Below are positions 11,610-24,115 of a stretch of 64,000 nt of DNA, piece by piece. Positions within the stretch are counted from its first letter, which is position 1. Each line of letters begins with the position of its first letter. The notes under the pieces were generated by a model. That model worked only from the letters and a program-made list of their open reading frames with translations, had not been told where the DNA came from and searched no databases. The DNA comes from Sipunculus nudus (taxonomy: Eukaryota > Annelida > Sipuncula > Golfingiida > Sipunculidae), in NCBI GenBank assembly GCA_026874595.1, contig CM049317.1, positions 41,934,401 to 41,998,400 on the forward strand, read 5' to 3'. Position numbers and translations under genes: made by a program.

Positions 11610-12350
11610 ACAGATGTGGAAAAAGTTAAGATGCCAATACCCCAGTGGTCTCTACAACCCTGGCCATGTAGACATACAGTGAAGTCTTTCCCCCGGTCAT
11701 CTATATAACCTAATCAATGTAGAAAAAGTGAAGATACCATTCCCAATGTCTCTATAACCCAGTCCATGTAGACATAAAATGAATGAGCCATTCCATTCCC
11801 GGGGTTGTCTCTAAAACCCAGTCCATGAACACATATAATAAAGAAACCATTCTTCCTGTTGCTACAACCCATTCCATGTAGACACATAGTAAAGAAACTA
11901 TTACCCCGGTCGTATCTTAAGCCTCATCCATGTAGACAAAGTAAACCATTCCCCCAGTTGTCTCTAAAGCCTCGTCAATGTAGACAAATATTAAAGAAAC
12001 CATTCCCCCGGTCGTCTCTAAAGCCTCATCCATGTAGATAAGGAAACCATTCCCCCGGTCGTCTCTAAAGCCTCGTCCATGTAGACAAAGAAACCATTCC
12101 TCCAATTGTCTCTAAAGCCTCATCCATCTCGACAAAGTGAAAAAACCATTCCCCCGGTTGTCTCTTAAAGCCTCATCCATGTAGACAAAGTAAAGAAACC
12201 ATTCCCCCGGTTATCTCTTAAGCCTCATCCATCTAGACAAAGTAAAGAAACCATTCCCCCAGTAGTCTCTAAAGCCTCATCCATGTAGACAAAGCAAAGA
12301 TACCATTTCCCTGATCGTCTACAGCCCTGACCATGTTGACAAATAGTAAA
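11610..12350. repeat. 52-bp minisatellite, left portion
   Basis: About 14 imperfect copies of a unit close to 52 bp containing AAAGAAACCATTCCCCCGGT and CTCATCCATGTAGACAAAG. The left copies are more diverged. The array is cut at about 12350 by the retrotransposon at 12351-30828; a matching half unit reappears at 30829. Minus-strand open frames in this interval simply read the repeat. Confidence 0.9.
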
Positions 12351-12389
12351 ACACTGCTTAGGCAAGACAAGGAGATGGTGACGACATAA

Positions 12390-12999
12390 GTAACCTGAGG
12401 GAGCACGTATTTTCTCTGACAGTGTGACTAGACACGGTTCAAAGGGAACTAATGGATATGAAAAAGAGAATGACATCAGTTGAAGCTGAAAATGATGCAC
12501 TAAAAACCAAAAGTGAAAAACTAGAAAACCAATAAAGAAAAAAACAATTTAATTTTCATGGTGTACCAGAAAGCAAGGGAAAGGAATCATGGGATGAATG
12601 TGAACAGAAAATTAGATCTGTAATGAAAGAGAAAATGGGTAATGTCTGTGATACAGATGCAGAGTTAGGTATAGACAGAGCACATAGACTTCCAGTTAAA
12701 AATAGGAATGGTAAACCTAGGCCTAAAATTGTTTAACTTGCAGAGTTTAAAGACAAAGAAAAAGTGATGCTACAGGCTAGGCAGGCATTAAAGGGAAGTG
12801 ATATCAGGGTCTCCCATGATTACAGTGATCTGGTTAGAGAATCTAGGAGGAATCTGATTCTTTTTATGCTACGGCTAGAGAAGAAAACAAGGAAGCATAC
12901 CTGACCTTTGACAAACTGAACATTGAAGGACAGATGTTAAAGTGGGATGCTAAAACTAACTTGAAGGTTATGATTACACATTTAACATCTCATGAATAG
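12390..12999 (+). pseudogene. Non-LTR retrotransposon ORF1 (coiled coil, RRM-like, C-terminal domain)
   Basis: Translates as an L1 ORF1p-like RNA-binding protein lacking its N-terminus. First a heptad-rich stretch (QRELMDMKKRMTSVEAEND, about 12438-12490), then an RRM-type segment beginning FNFHGVPES and containing ELGIDRAHRL (about 12550-12700), then the C-terminal domain blocks KDKEKVMLQARQALKG and RVSHDYSDLVRESRR (about 12750-12850). In-frame stops occur (for example TGA near 12424, TAA near 12532, TAA at 12735) and the frame is lost near 12870. The family's usual job is binding element RNA as a trimer and chaperoning it. Pseudogene. Confidence 0.8.
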
Positions 13000-13221
13000 G
13001 GGTGTGGTCAGGGTCACTTTTCTTTCATATCAGAAAATTATGAAAACAGTTAATCATGTATTTTGTTCTGTTGCAGATGATGATTTAACTAATGCATCCC
13101 ACATATTGATGATGGTCAACTAACAGCACCATGTGCTTTGATTAGTAACATTCAAACTGCACTTGCACCAGAGGAACAGGTTAGTTCACCACTAACACCA
13201 AATTCTTTTTCTTCAGTTACC

Positions 13222-14634
13222 AAAAACAGCACTTTTGAAAAATACTAACAAAAATTTTCATATTATTTGTTGGAATGCAAGGGGATTAAAATCTAAATTG
13301 CATGTACCTGGATTCATACAGCTAATTGAAGAGTGTGATATACTTTGTATAGTAGAAACCTGGGCAAAATATCCCACTGAGTTCTATGATTATTTTCAAG
13401 ACTAACTGTTATGGGATTTCAAGAGGTAATATGTGTAGAGTGGGAGTCCTGGTTTGTACAAGAACAGATTGAAATATAAGAACTAAAAATATGCACAAGT
13501 ACACTGATATAATTGCACTTATTGTTGATGGGATGCCCTTCAGCTCTCAAAAGTATATTTTATTGTTATGTACCTATGTGGATCCAGTAAGTATACAATG
13601 ATATTGGTGATTCTGATGGTATATTAAGGCTCGAGAATATTTTGATAGATATTGTATCTCACTATGATGATTTATGTTTCATATTGTTGGATGACTTCAA
13701 TGCAAGGATCAGAAACTTGAATGATTTTACTGAATGTGATTGTCTAGATTATGTGGGAATACAGGATGCTTATCTGAATGATACATTTAGTGTGTCTAGA
13801 AAATGCAAAGATTGCAAAATTAACAAATTTGGTTATTCTCTACAGCATCTGTGCTGTAGTTTAATATACATGTTTTGAATGGCAGAACTCCTCCTGATCT
13901 GTCAGGAGAATACACCTGTGTAATGTGTACAGGACAAAGTGTGGTTGATTATATCATTATCAGCAGGGAACTTTTTAATATCATCCAGACATTCTCTAAA
14001 TTGAATTTTGATGCCTCTGATCATTTTCCAATGAAATGTATCCTAGAGTTAAATATGGAGGTTAAAATTAGAGCAAATATAATTAAGACAGAACCATGGA
14101 TAAAGTATAAACTGAAGTCAAATGATTATAATGCAATTACAGCTCTCTTGAATCAAGAAATATCAGTAAGACATTTAGATACTTTTTTTCAGTGTATTAA
14201 TTTTTTTTCAGTGTATTAATTATAATGTTGAAGAAGCCTTGAATTGTTTGATGAATTACATATTGACTGCAGCTGAAAAAGTAAAGAAAAAACATTATCA
14301 TGAGCAAAATATCAAAACACAACCTAAATGGTGGGATAAAGAGTGCCAAACAGCTAAAAAATTCAAAGACATAGCACTCAATAAATACAGAAGTTCAGGA
14401 TTGTTACATGATTTAAATGCATACAGGAGAGAAAGACAATCTTTTAAGAATGTATGTGATGGTACGAAGAAAAAATGTCAAGATATTGAGATAAATTGCA
14501 TATTTAATGGTAAGAACATCAATGAAATGTGGAAATATGTGCGTTACTTTAAGACATCAAGAAAACCAAATCAGATAGAAGCTTCCAGGTGGTATGATTA
14601 TTTTCAGGAACTGTTTAACAAAGATGATAGTTAA
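13222..14634 (+). pseudogene. ORF2 apurinic-like endonuclease and linker
   Basis: APE-type endonuclease of the same retrotransposon. The first block is IICWNARGLKSKL with IEECDILCIVETW (13257-13380). After frame changes comes LLDDFNARI (about 13675), matching the GD-x-NAR motif, then QSVVDYIIISRELF (about 13940) and ASDHFPMKCIL (about 14010), matching the catalytic SDH motif. The linker follows with PKWWDKECQTAKK (about 14325) and an arginine/lysine-rich stretch. Frame breaks near 13400, 13620, 13870 and 14220. In intact relatives this domain nicks the target DNA to prime reverse transcription. The ORF1-ORF2 spacer 13000-13221 holds nothing else I recognise. Confidence 0.83.
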
Positions 14635-14659
14635 ATACAAGAGGATTTCAGATTTCAGT

Positions 14660-14794
14660 TTATGTAATTATAATGAGAACCTTGATTGTGGGGAACTTGG
14701 TACTTATATAGTTCAGAATGAAATAAGACAAGCAGTCAACCAGATGAAAAGTGGGAAATCACCAGGTCCTGATGGTGTAACATTTGATTTTATT
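14660..14794 (+). pseudogene. Reverse transcriptase, N-terminal piece before insertion A1
   Basis: Contains EIRQAVNQMKSGKSPGPDGV, the conserved entry motif of non-LTR reverse transcriptases. The reading frame ends on a complete codon at 14794, where element A1 begins, and picks up again at 15953. Confidence 0.85.
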
Positions 14795-15952
14795 ATGCCC
14801 CCGCCACAAAGTGGCCGGGGCATATAGTTTCACCCATGTCCGTCCTTCTGAAATCAAACAGTTGTACGGACTTTTTTTCGCAATGCCTGCAGATATTAGC
14901 CTGATTTTTGGTGTGTGGGCAGATATAGGCCAGTTACAGATCGAGTTCGCGTTTCGTCCCGGTTGTCCTACTTTTGACCGTTTTACGGCTCCTAAACTTA
15001 CAATATTTCATGAAAAATAGAAATTTTCATGACAAATACACATGTACGGACTTTTTTCGCAATGCCTGCAGATATTGGCCTGATTTTTGGTGTGTGGGCA
15101 GATATTGACCAGTTACAGATCGAGTTTACGTTTCATCCCAGTTGACCTACTTTTGATTGTTTTACGGCTCCTGAACATAGAAAATTTCATGTAAAATATA
15201 AATTTTCATGACAAATACACTTGTACAGACTTTTCTTCGCAATACCTGCAGATATTGGCCTGATTTTTGGTGTGTTGGCAGATAATGACCAGTTACAGAT
15301 TGAGTTCACGTTTTGTCCCAATTGACCTACTTTTGACCATTTGACCGTTCTCTAACATAGAAAATTTCATAAAAAAGTGCACATGTACGCACTTTTTTTT
15401 CGCAGTGCCTGCAGATACGGGCCTGATTTTTGGTGTGTAGGCAGATAATGACCAGTTACAGATCGAGTTCTTGTTTTGTCCCAGTTGACCTACTTTTGAC
15501 CATTTGACTGCTCCTGAACATAGAAAGTTTCATGAAAAATAGATATTTTCATAACAAATGCATATGTACTGACTTTTTTTCCTCAATGCTTGCAGATACC
15601 ACCCTGATTTTTTATGTGTGGGCAGATAATGACAGTTACAGATCGAGTTCGCGTTTCGTCCTGGTTGACCTGCTTTTGATTGTTTTACGGCTCCTAAACA
15701 TAGAAAATTTCATGAAAGACAGAAATTTTTAATGGAAAATGCACATGTATGGACTTTTTTTCACAATGCCTGCATATACTGGCATGATTTTTGGTGTGTT
15801 GCTTGATAATGACCCGTTACAGATCGAGTTTGCATTTTGCCCTTGTTGACCTACTTTTGACCATTTGACACCTCCTGAAATTTTTCAAAATTTTACAAAT
15901 GTTTCTAATTTGCCCCAGGCGGGGGCATTTGTGTCGTTCCGACACATCTAGT
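14795..15952 (+). mobile_element. A1: Helentron-like non-autonomous element, family A
   Basis: 1.16 kb inserted in the RT gene. The 5' end ATGCCCCCGCC lies in a hairpin (GCCCCCGCCAC...GTGGCCGGGGC). The interior is about six copies of a ~178-bp unit containing ATGCCTGCAGATATTGGCCT and TGTGGGCAGATAATGACCAG. Near the 3' end an inverted copy GGCGGGGGCAT (15919-15929) is followed by the hairpin TGTGTCGTTCCGACACA (15931-15947) and then CTAG (15948-15951) before a T. Subterminal inverted repeat, 3' hairpin and CTAG|T end are the layout of Helentron-associated non-autonomous elements. No Rep/helicase is present. Its length is a multiple of three, so the host frame is preserved around it. Confidence 0.75.
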
Positions 15953-16346
15953 CAAATGTATTTTAGATTTTTACTTCTTCCACTTGAAACTCTATATAAC
16001 AAGATATTACAAACAGGTATATTTCCAGAAGCTTGGAGTAAAGCTGTTATATATCCATTGCACAAGAAAGGGGTAGTAACAGACCCCAAAAATTATACTG
16101 AGGGGTATTTCATTATTGGATGTTTGGAAAAATATTCATGAAAATATTGTACAACAGGTTAGTTACTTAGGTAGAAGATTTAAATATAATAAGTGAATCT
16201 TAAGCAGGCTACAGAAAGGAATATAGTACCATAGATAATGCCTTTGTATTGCAAGCTTTTGTACAAAAATATTTATTAAAAAGGGGAGGCAGGTTTTACT
16301 GCATATATAGTGACTTCTCAACAGCTTATGACAGTGTACAACATGA
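15953..16346 (+). pseudogene. Reverse transcriptase, middle piece between insertions A1 and B1
   Basis: Contains ETLYNKILQTGIFPEAWSKA and VIYPLHKKG (about 15980-16070), a frame break, then a GYRKEYSTIDNAFVLQ-like block, then YSDFSTAYDSVQHDF (about 16305-16350) with the first catalytic Asp region (the motif-A position, FxDFxxAxD). The reading is cut by element B1 at about 16347 and resumes at about 26715. Confidence 0.83.
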
Positions 16347-16719
16347 CTTTTTAGCTCAGCTGACAGAAAGTCATCTGAGCTATAGCGATCACCCTTTGTC
16401 CGGCGTCCGGCCGTCTGTTAACCAGGCACAAATCGTAACCACTGGTCCTGGAATCTTCTAACTTAATATCCAGAGAGGTCCATGAAAAATCTCCTTGGAA
16501 ACCAGAAATTAGGTCTCTGTTACCCATATTCTTCAAGCTATGGGGCTCCAAAGTACCCCCCAGAATAAAGGAAAATTTGATACAAAAGCTCAAGTGTCTG
16601 ACAACTAATGCATTGATCACCATGATTCTTTGCATGGATATTGATCATGGAATATTTCATAAGTTTCTGCAGATTGGTGGCGCCACCTGTATTTGTTCGA
16701 TTTTTTAAGATTTTTAGCT

Positions 16720-19652
16720 CAGCTGACTATAAGTCATCTGAGCTATAGTCGTGGTCCATTGTCCGTCGTCCGTCAGTCTGTCCCTCTGTCCGTCCGTCGG
16801 TAGATGTGGCACGTTTTGAAACCGTAAGACCTAGGAATCCAAAATTCGGCATAATGTTAGATGTCCCCAAGATCTCCTACCAAGCCGAAAACTGGGTCTT
16901 TGTGACTTAGTTCCTTTGAGAAATTAAGGAAAAACCTCAATTTTTTATTTAAAACCTATTTTCACACTTCAGGACTGCCTAATATCAAAACCACTCACCT
17001 GTTTTACCTCATATTTACCATAAATATTCCTCTTTATTGTTCCTATGTACATGCCAGAAATTATGTCTGTATTATTTAATTTAAAAAAGTTATGGGCCCA
17101 AACATAATGCATTTTGTAAAAAATCAGGAAAGATATTTGATCACTTAACACAAAACATGTTAAAGCTATGGACTTTTTTCCAGTAATATAACTTTAATTA
17201 ATCAAAACTAAATTGTATACCCAAAATTAGATCAATATCTTTTAAATTTTTTAAAATATTAACAAAAATAAAAAATTGGTACCTTAAATTTTGCCAAACT
17301 TTGACCATGGCACGTTTTTTTCCTGTAAGTACTGTGGATTTAATTTTCAGAGCATGTTTTTGTTAGCATTTTGTCTGTTAACACCAAAAATTTGAAAACA
17401 TTTATTAAAAAACTGTAGATTTTATTCAAGTTTTCAAGCTTCATGTAACATATTGTTTACATCAAGCTAGTGTTATGCAGTTTGCTATAGCTCAGCTCCC
17501 CAGCTTCAGCTCTCAGTTCCTAAAATTTGGCATACAATTTGATGTCTCAAAAATCCCCTACCATGCCAAGAATTTGGTCACTAGGACTTAATACCTTCGA
17601 GATATTATTGAAAAACTTCATTTTTCCATTAAAAACCCATTGTTACACTTCAAGACTGCCTAATATCAAAACCACTGATCTGAGTTTAATCATATATAAT
17701 ATACATATTTTTCTATACATTCTCTATGCACATGCCAGAAATAATGTCAGTAAATGTGCGTAATTGTTTTAAGTTATGGGCCCAAACATAATGCACTTTG
17801 TAAAAAATCAAGAAATATATTTTTTTGTCAGGGATGTAACATTATTTAAGCAAGATTCAATTGAATACCCAAAATTAGTACAGAATTTTTCAAATTTTAT
17901 AAGTTATTAGTATAGATATAAAATTAGTACCTTAAATTTTGCCCAACTTTGACCATTGCACGTTTTTTTTTCCTGTGAGCACTGTTGATATAATTTTCAT
18001 ATCATGCACACATAAGGATTTCAGCTTTTTAGTTTAGAAAGCTGAAAGAAATTGGCCAAAAATTGTAGCTTTTCTTAATGTTTAAATGAGACCATGTCAG
18101 ACCTTGGCTCTCTCCAGCCCCTCTTGGGTCACCTGTATATTGACCTTGTTGAACTTTCAGCAGATTATGCATGCTTGAGGAGAGGTAACACTGGGGCAGC
18201 CAGGCAGCTTATGGCCAGCCACAGTTGATCCAGGTGTCCAACCCAACTCATCTAGTAGTTTTAACCAACAACATAACAATAAACAATAAATTAATAAATT
18301 TTTATTGGATTTTAATAAAAAATTAAGGAAAAATAGAAAAGGAATTTGTTAGTTTATAGTAACAGGAAATTAACATGCAGTTACTGATGATATAAGAATC
18401 TTGTAGAATGTCACATATTCCAAATAACACCATGCAGTCACCTATGGTATTTTTCAGTTCAATTTTAATGATAAAAAAGTAAATCATATTATTCATTACT
18501 AATCATTAGGGATCATATGAAGGAAATTAATGATAGACAAAGATGCAGTTGATAATATTAATCTAGATTCCTACTGTGTCTAGTGTGTACATTGATGTGT
18601 AATTAGTCCAAAATGAATATATTAGGCCAAAATAAAAAAAAGGTATGGTTCTCAGGCACTTTTTTTCAGAAATCAATGCGGGCGGGCGCTTTTTTTATTT
18701 TAAATTTTTTGGTATGTTTCAATAAAAATGTCAAATGATAAGGGAAAAGCATGAAAATAACAGTTTTATTTTACTAAATAAGTTAAAGCACTACAAAACA
18801 AAGGAAATTGTATGGTTTTATCTTCTTGAAAGAAATGTCGGAGAGGCAGCAGCTCAAAATTAGAAAGTTTTTTTTGTAAATTAAAATAAAGATTTTTGAT
18901 GCGGGGGTTTAAAATTGATGCGGGCGGTGCCTGAGAACCATACCTTTAATTTTTTTTGGCCTTACATTTATTTTTTTTAATATAAATAAAAGCCATAAAA
19001 CCAGGTACTTATGATCATTATTTAAATGTGTGAATTTTTTATATTCTGGATTCTCAACATCATTGTTTGGTGAAAACTGAATAAATACCAGACATGGTGC
19101 GAAAACTTTGCAATTGTATTTAAATACAAATATGAATATGTACTCCATTATAAAATTTCTTGCATAAAGAATGGGAATTCAGGTAAAAATGAAAGTATAT
19201 GAATACCAGTGCAAATACTTTCAAAATGTATTCATGAATGCATTCATGAATATATTCTGTAATATTATTTTAATAATCATTTCAGTTATATTTCATTTTA
19301 AAAAATCATATGATTCTCTTTTTATTTTTAATAAAAATTATATTTGGGACAATATTTGTAATTTTTTTTAATTAATGGTTAAACTCTTATATTATATGTT
19401 CTGCTTATAAGTTATACGGCCAAGTCAAAGTCTGTGTGACAATAGTACTCCATTTGTTAATAAAATAAATGAAATCAATCCTCTTCCCTGTCTCCAAAGG
19501 TACTATCAAAATCATACATAAGCTAAACAACAACAACAGCTCATAATACAGCTTATATTTATTACCACACAAAACCAGCATGTGCCTCATTTATAAATCA
19601 TATTTTTTATCATATATAACAGCTTAGCGCCGTGACCCATAGGTCCCTTGTT
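16720..19652 (+). mobile_element. B2: Helentron-like element, family B, 2.9-kb subtype
   Basis: Starts TTTTTAGCTCAGCTGACTAT (about 16720) and ends at 19622-19652 with GCTTAGCGCCGTGACCCATA and GGTCCCTTGTT. The interior has two diverged ~1-kb units with TCTCCTACCATGCC-type and AACCACTGATCTG-type blocks, repeated at about 16850-17330 and 17520-17990. The minus-strand element B3 (41040-43686) is a near full-length relative. B2 carries a 337-bp MITE at 18625-18961 that B3 lacks. Open frames inside are low-complexity and not genes. Confidence 0.78.
18625..18961. mobile_element. 337-bp PIF/Harbinger-like MITE with TTA target duplication
   Basis: Terminal inverted repeats of about 35 bp begin GGCC and include AAAGGTATGGTTCTCAGGCA at both ends (18640-18660 and its inverse at 18928-18948). 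TTA flanks it at 18622-18624 and 18962-18964. The related element B3 has the same surrounding sequence with a single TTA (as TAA on the plus strand near 41724-41726) and no insertion, which is a paralogous empty site. A 3-bp TTA duplication and GG-starting TIRs fit PIF/Harbinger. No coding capacity. Confidence 0.88.
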
Positions 19653-19655
19653 TTA

Positions 19656-22600
19656 ATGCCCCCGCCACTTGTGGCCGGGGCATATAGTTTTACCCATGTC
19701 TGTCATTCCGAAATCAAACAGTTGTACGGACTTTTTTTCACAATGCCTGCAGATATTGGCCTGATTTTTCAGTGTAGACGGGGATGTATTTCCATAGGAA
19801 CTCGATGCCCAAATTGCGAAAATGACCGATTTAGCAGAAACAGGATATGAACTAATGGAAAATGTTAGGTAACAAATTTTTATATCCGTCTAACACAGAA
19901 AATCCAAGATGGCGCCTTCGACCTTGGGGAATTATTGAGTGTTGGGGATATAGTGTACTTGCACCTGTAACAGAACGACGTTTTCTTAGGAATTGAATAA
20001 GATAGTGCTTGCTTTCTTTTTATTTGCACTTAAGCTGATGAATGAATGCAGGTTATATTTATTTTTAAGCACCCTGTGACCCCAAGGGATCCAAGATGGC
20101 CACCACTGCAGTCTTAACATAGAGATAATGCTATTATACTGAAGTTGTCGCTTAAAACTTAATGATATTGGATCGATTTTCTACGTCTTATTATGTTTTC
20201 AGTCGATTGCAACTGAAAAAGGAGTTTTTATGAGCTCTGTGACCCCAGGGAATCCAAAAGTGTGGCCATGGCAATCTTAACATAGAAATAATGATAAAAA
20301 TTAATGATATTAGATAATTGGATAGATTTATACTTTTAATGTGTTCTGTTAATTTCAACTAACCAAGAGTTGTCGGAAGTTACAGAGGGTACAAAAGGTC
20401 AAAGTCAAATGTATGTACTAATATTTTAAAGCATAAAAATATCTTGGGCACAACACTGTCATAAGATATGTGATATGGCGATCAAAAGGAAATAGACCTG
20501 ATGAAATTAATGATCATGATCTCTTTTTTATATTGCTGATTTTCTCATAGTAGCACTAAACATGGTCTAGGTGCCTACCATATTACAACAAAACAAACAT
20601 TTAAAATCAATTTGTGTGGTAATATGGAAGATTCCAAGATTTCTAAAAGCCTTGTTTTTGGTCTTGATACAGAAATTTTCATGTCATATTAAATTATTCC
20701 AAGTACCTTGTAGAACGGGGGATCTGTAGAAACCGTGGATATTTTATATTTCTATATAGTTTATCTGAATATGAGCTGAAACAGGTCTTATTGTTACTTA
20801 AAAAAGCTAAATAGAGACAAATAATGCACACACAAAAATAATCAGCCATATTTGATCAGCAGAAAAGAAGGCACATCTGCATATGTAAAATGGCATATGA
20901 GTACGCACTATTCCTAAAGGAAAGTTTGTACATCACAGGAATACAATTATCTCTACGTTACACTTGTTGAATAAAACAGATCATGTAGATCCGGGCATAA
21001 AGGCCACACCACTGATGGAATCTTTTTCTTTTTTTTTGTGGAGGTAGCCACCTCCATTGTTAATTCAAACTTAACTACATATATGTAAATTTGCAGATTT
21101 CTATTCCGGTTTCGGACTGGGTGACAGGGCAGTATCACACGCTTCCTCTCATTTTGTCCCGGCATTCACCAAACCCTAATGACAACTGCACCTGCAGGTC
21201 CTTGGTGCGCAATCATCCCCATTGCTGGGTCATACCATCGATGATCCCCCGAAAGGCGCACTTGTTTCAGAGTTAAGCACGGCCGTTAGGTACGACCTTT
21301 CCCATAACGCCTGGATGGAATCACTGTCGAGTGTGCATCAACCAGGGGATGCACATGCCATAATAGTGTAAACCATCAGCTGTTTCCAGTGGTGAAAACT
21401 CCCCCCCCCCCCCCCCCCCCTGGCACTTTGAGTGCCAACACCTCTCATGTTATTTGATTCTGTTCCCATTTATTCTTAATTTTTGTTTGTTTGTTTCAGA
21501 TTTCCTTTTTCTTCCCCAGCAATTAAATTATTTTTTTATGTATGTGTGATTTGCTCCGTTAAGATAAAAATCTAAATATTTGTATACTCATAGGAAGGGG
21601 GTCTTTCTTTAATTGCATTCTGCATTGTGCAGGGTGCTTAGTCTGGGTTGGTGTTGGCTGTTAACTCTTACATGTGCTCTGCCTAGACTGCAGAAGTCAT
21701 TAAATTTGCAAAGTTAAACATAGACTTCCACATCAATTATTTTACCACAAAAATTAAATTAGTTGATATTTTGTGAATGATTAACTTGGAAACACATGAA
21801 TCAACATGTAACATACAATTGAATTTATGGACCATGCAGTTTATTTACTAAGTTTTAACTTGTAAAAATATAAATGTTAAAGCTAAGCCCCACTAAGGTT
21901 TAACCACATTATCCAAAGACATTTAATGGAATAATATTTGTGTAGCAGAAAGTCCTAATATTTCTTATAATACCTCAACATAACACTCTTAAAATTGTAT
22001 ATTTAAAACTTTCTCCCTATACAGGAGGCATTATTTATATCAAAGTTTTCATATCATGTGCACAGAGAAACGTTTGGAAGAAAACGTTTGGGGCTTTTAT
22101 CATTCGATTATACTACTGTGTTATTACAGGGGTTTTTATTCATGAATTGACAATTGATTTCAATATCTTAACCCCACGATATTACCAACGATATAACCAA
22201 TGTGTATAAGATGTATGCAATAAAGAGTATGATCATGCAGTAGAGTGTTTCTAAATAAAGGAGGAATTTAACCTTCACCAGAGATCTTCCATTGTGACTC
22301 GAATTCAAGGAGAGCGGCGCAGATTGCCTAGTTTAATACTTGACCTCTTACACAGCATCATCGTCTTCCGTTGTTGCATGGTCAACCGTTTCACCAAAGA
22401 ATTTACATAATAAGACTTTAGCAGAAAAATAAGTAATTCCGATGTTCCCACTGACTGTCTTTCAGGCATTGCTGTGGCTTATAGGATTTATATATAATTC
22501 ATAATTTCAACCATGTTCAAGATCAATCAATGTTGACTTTACCTGCATTCACATATATGGTCACTTGTAACAGTTATCCTTATATTACATATTCAACTAA

Positions 22601-24115
22601 ATATTATTCAAATACATTGTAAGCATATCTTATAACCAACTGCTTTGGCATTCTGGTTTTCTAAGCACGCGCATCTTCTTGTCGATGCAGACCTGATAGT
22701 TATTCCTGATATTATCATCTGTGGTAGTGGTATCTAAATCTTGAGGTGCTTGGTCCCGATTATCCGACATTAACCTACAGGGTTCTTAAAGATACATGTA
22801 TTTGAATTTGCCAGATGCCATTTACATGTACACACTTAACATTTTTTACGGACCGAATCAGTATGACCCTGTGCACTTGCAGATGTGTTGTCTCCTTTTG
22901 TCAGGGCAGCATTTTTTTGTTGTTATACTATTCCCATCATTTTGTGACAGTTAAAATAATAGCTGACCTATTCCCTATTAAATTGCATTTGAAACCTGTA
23001 TTAGAGTATCAGTGTAGTGCATTTTAATATCGTCCCTATGATATATTATTCTGCCAAGACAATTATTAATAGTGTTGACTATTTGAAAACCATATTACAT
23101 TATATATGACAGCGTAGTACCCAAGATGTCTAATGTTATTCTTACGATCGAAGGTTGGTAAATAAGTTTAACCTTGTCCTTGAATTCCCTCTCTAACCTT
23201 TGGACAGCTCCTGGAGTAGTTGGTATTACCATTACACATTCAAAATCTTATAAATCAATCCAATATTATTCATTTTGATGCGATAGTTACAATATCAAAG
23301 CAATATCTGGCCTTTTTTATTATGCTGGTGGCCATCTTGGATTTTTTGGGGGTCAGGGGGTTGATAAAATTTGTTACCTTACATTTTCCATCAGCTTACA
23401 CCACCTATATGGAGTGAAAACAAGTGCTATCTCAATTTGGGCATTAAATTCCTACGGGTTTGGGATTTTGCTACATGAGCGACTACACTATTTGGTGTGT
23501 GGGCAGATAATAACCAGTTACAGATCAAGTTCGCATTTTGTCCCATTTGACCTACTTTTGACCGTTTGACGGTGCCCTATCATAGAAAATTTCATGAAAA
23601 ATATAAATTTTCATGACAAGTGCACGTGTACGGACTTTTTTTCACAATGCCTGCAGATATTGGCCTGATTTTTGGTGTGTGGGCAGATAATGACTAGTTA
23701 CAGATCGAGTTTGTGTTTCATCCAAGTTTACCTATTTTGACCATTTTGCAGCTCCTGAACTTAGAAAATTTCATGAAAAATAGAAATTTTCATGACAAAT
23801 ACACATGTACGGACTTTTTTTCACAATGCCTGCAGATATTGGCCTGATTTTTGGTGTGTTGGCAGATAATAACCAGTTCGCGTTTTGTCCCAGTTGACCT
23901 ACTTTTGACTGTTTGACGGTGCCCTAACATAGAAAATTTCATGAAAAATAGAAATTTTCATGACAAGTGCACATGTACAGATGTTTTTACGCAATGCCTG
24001 CATATATTGGCTTGATTTTTTGTGTGTAGGCAGATAATGACCAGTTACAGATCGAGTTTGCGTTTTGTCTCATTTGACCAAATTTTGACCGTTTGACGGT
24101 GCCCTAACATAGCAC
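19656..24115 (+). mobile_element. A2: family A element, interrupted by a DNA transposon and lacking its 3' end
   Basis: Begins ATGCCCCCGCCACTTGTGGC at 19656, directly after the end of B2. The first internal unit is cut at about 19770 by the TIR element 19771-23489 and resumes at 23490 (TTTGGTGTGTGGGCAGATAA). Three to four more ~175-bp units follow, to 24115. The expected GGCGGGGGCAT, hairpin and CTAG end are missing; the sequence jumps straight into B1 unit sequence (CACTGGACCTAGAATC). A 3' truncation or recombination is inferred. Confidence 0.72.
19771..23489. mobile_element. 3.7-kb DNA transposon with ~150-200-bp imperfect TIRs, superfamily unassigned
   Basis: Ends are inverted: AGTGTAGACGG inward at 19771 and AGTGTAGTCGC inward from 23489. 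Further in, GATGCCCAAATTGCGA, TGGAAAATGTTAGGTAACAA and AATCCAAGATGGCG on the left match the right side in inverse order (about 23320-23450). The target, known from other A units, is GATTTTTGGTG; left and right flanks overlap by TTT, suggesting a 3-bp duplication. Internal direct repeats lie at about 20075-20130 and 20230-20290 (GTGACCCC...TCTTAACATAGA). The interior has a C19 tract (21402-21420), a 61-codon open frame at 21091-21276 without recognisable domains, and no transposase signature. Superfamily left open. Confidence 0.72.

Noticed and set aside
11859-12500. Open frames on both strands with repeated peptide units
   Set aside because: They are translations of the 52-bp minisatellite and its junction with the retrotransposon.
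18909-19590. Frames shared with 41036-41785
   Set aside because: The similarity comes from B2 and B3 being copies of one element; the peptides are low-complexity and match no family.
19771-23489. CACTA transposon, because CACTA and CAGTG occur at the tips
   Set aside because: The tips are in the wrong orientation: the element starts CAGTG and ends CACTA, whereas CACTA elements start CACTA and end TAGTG.
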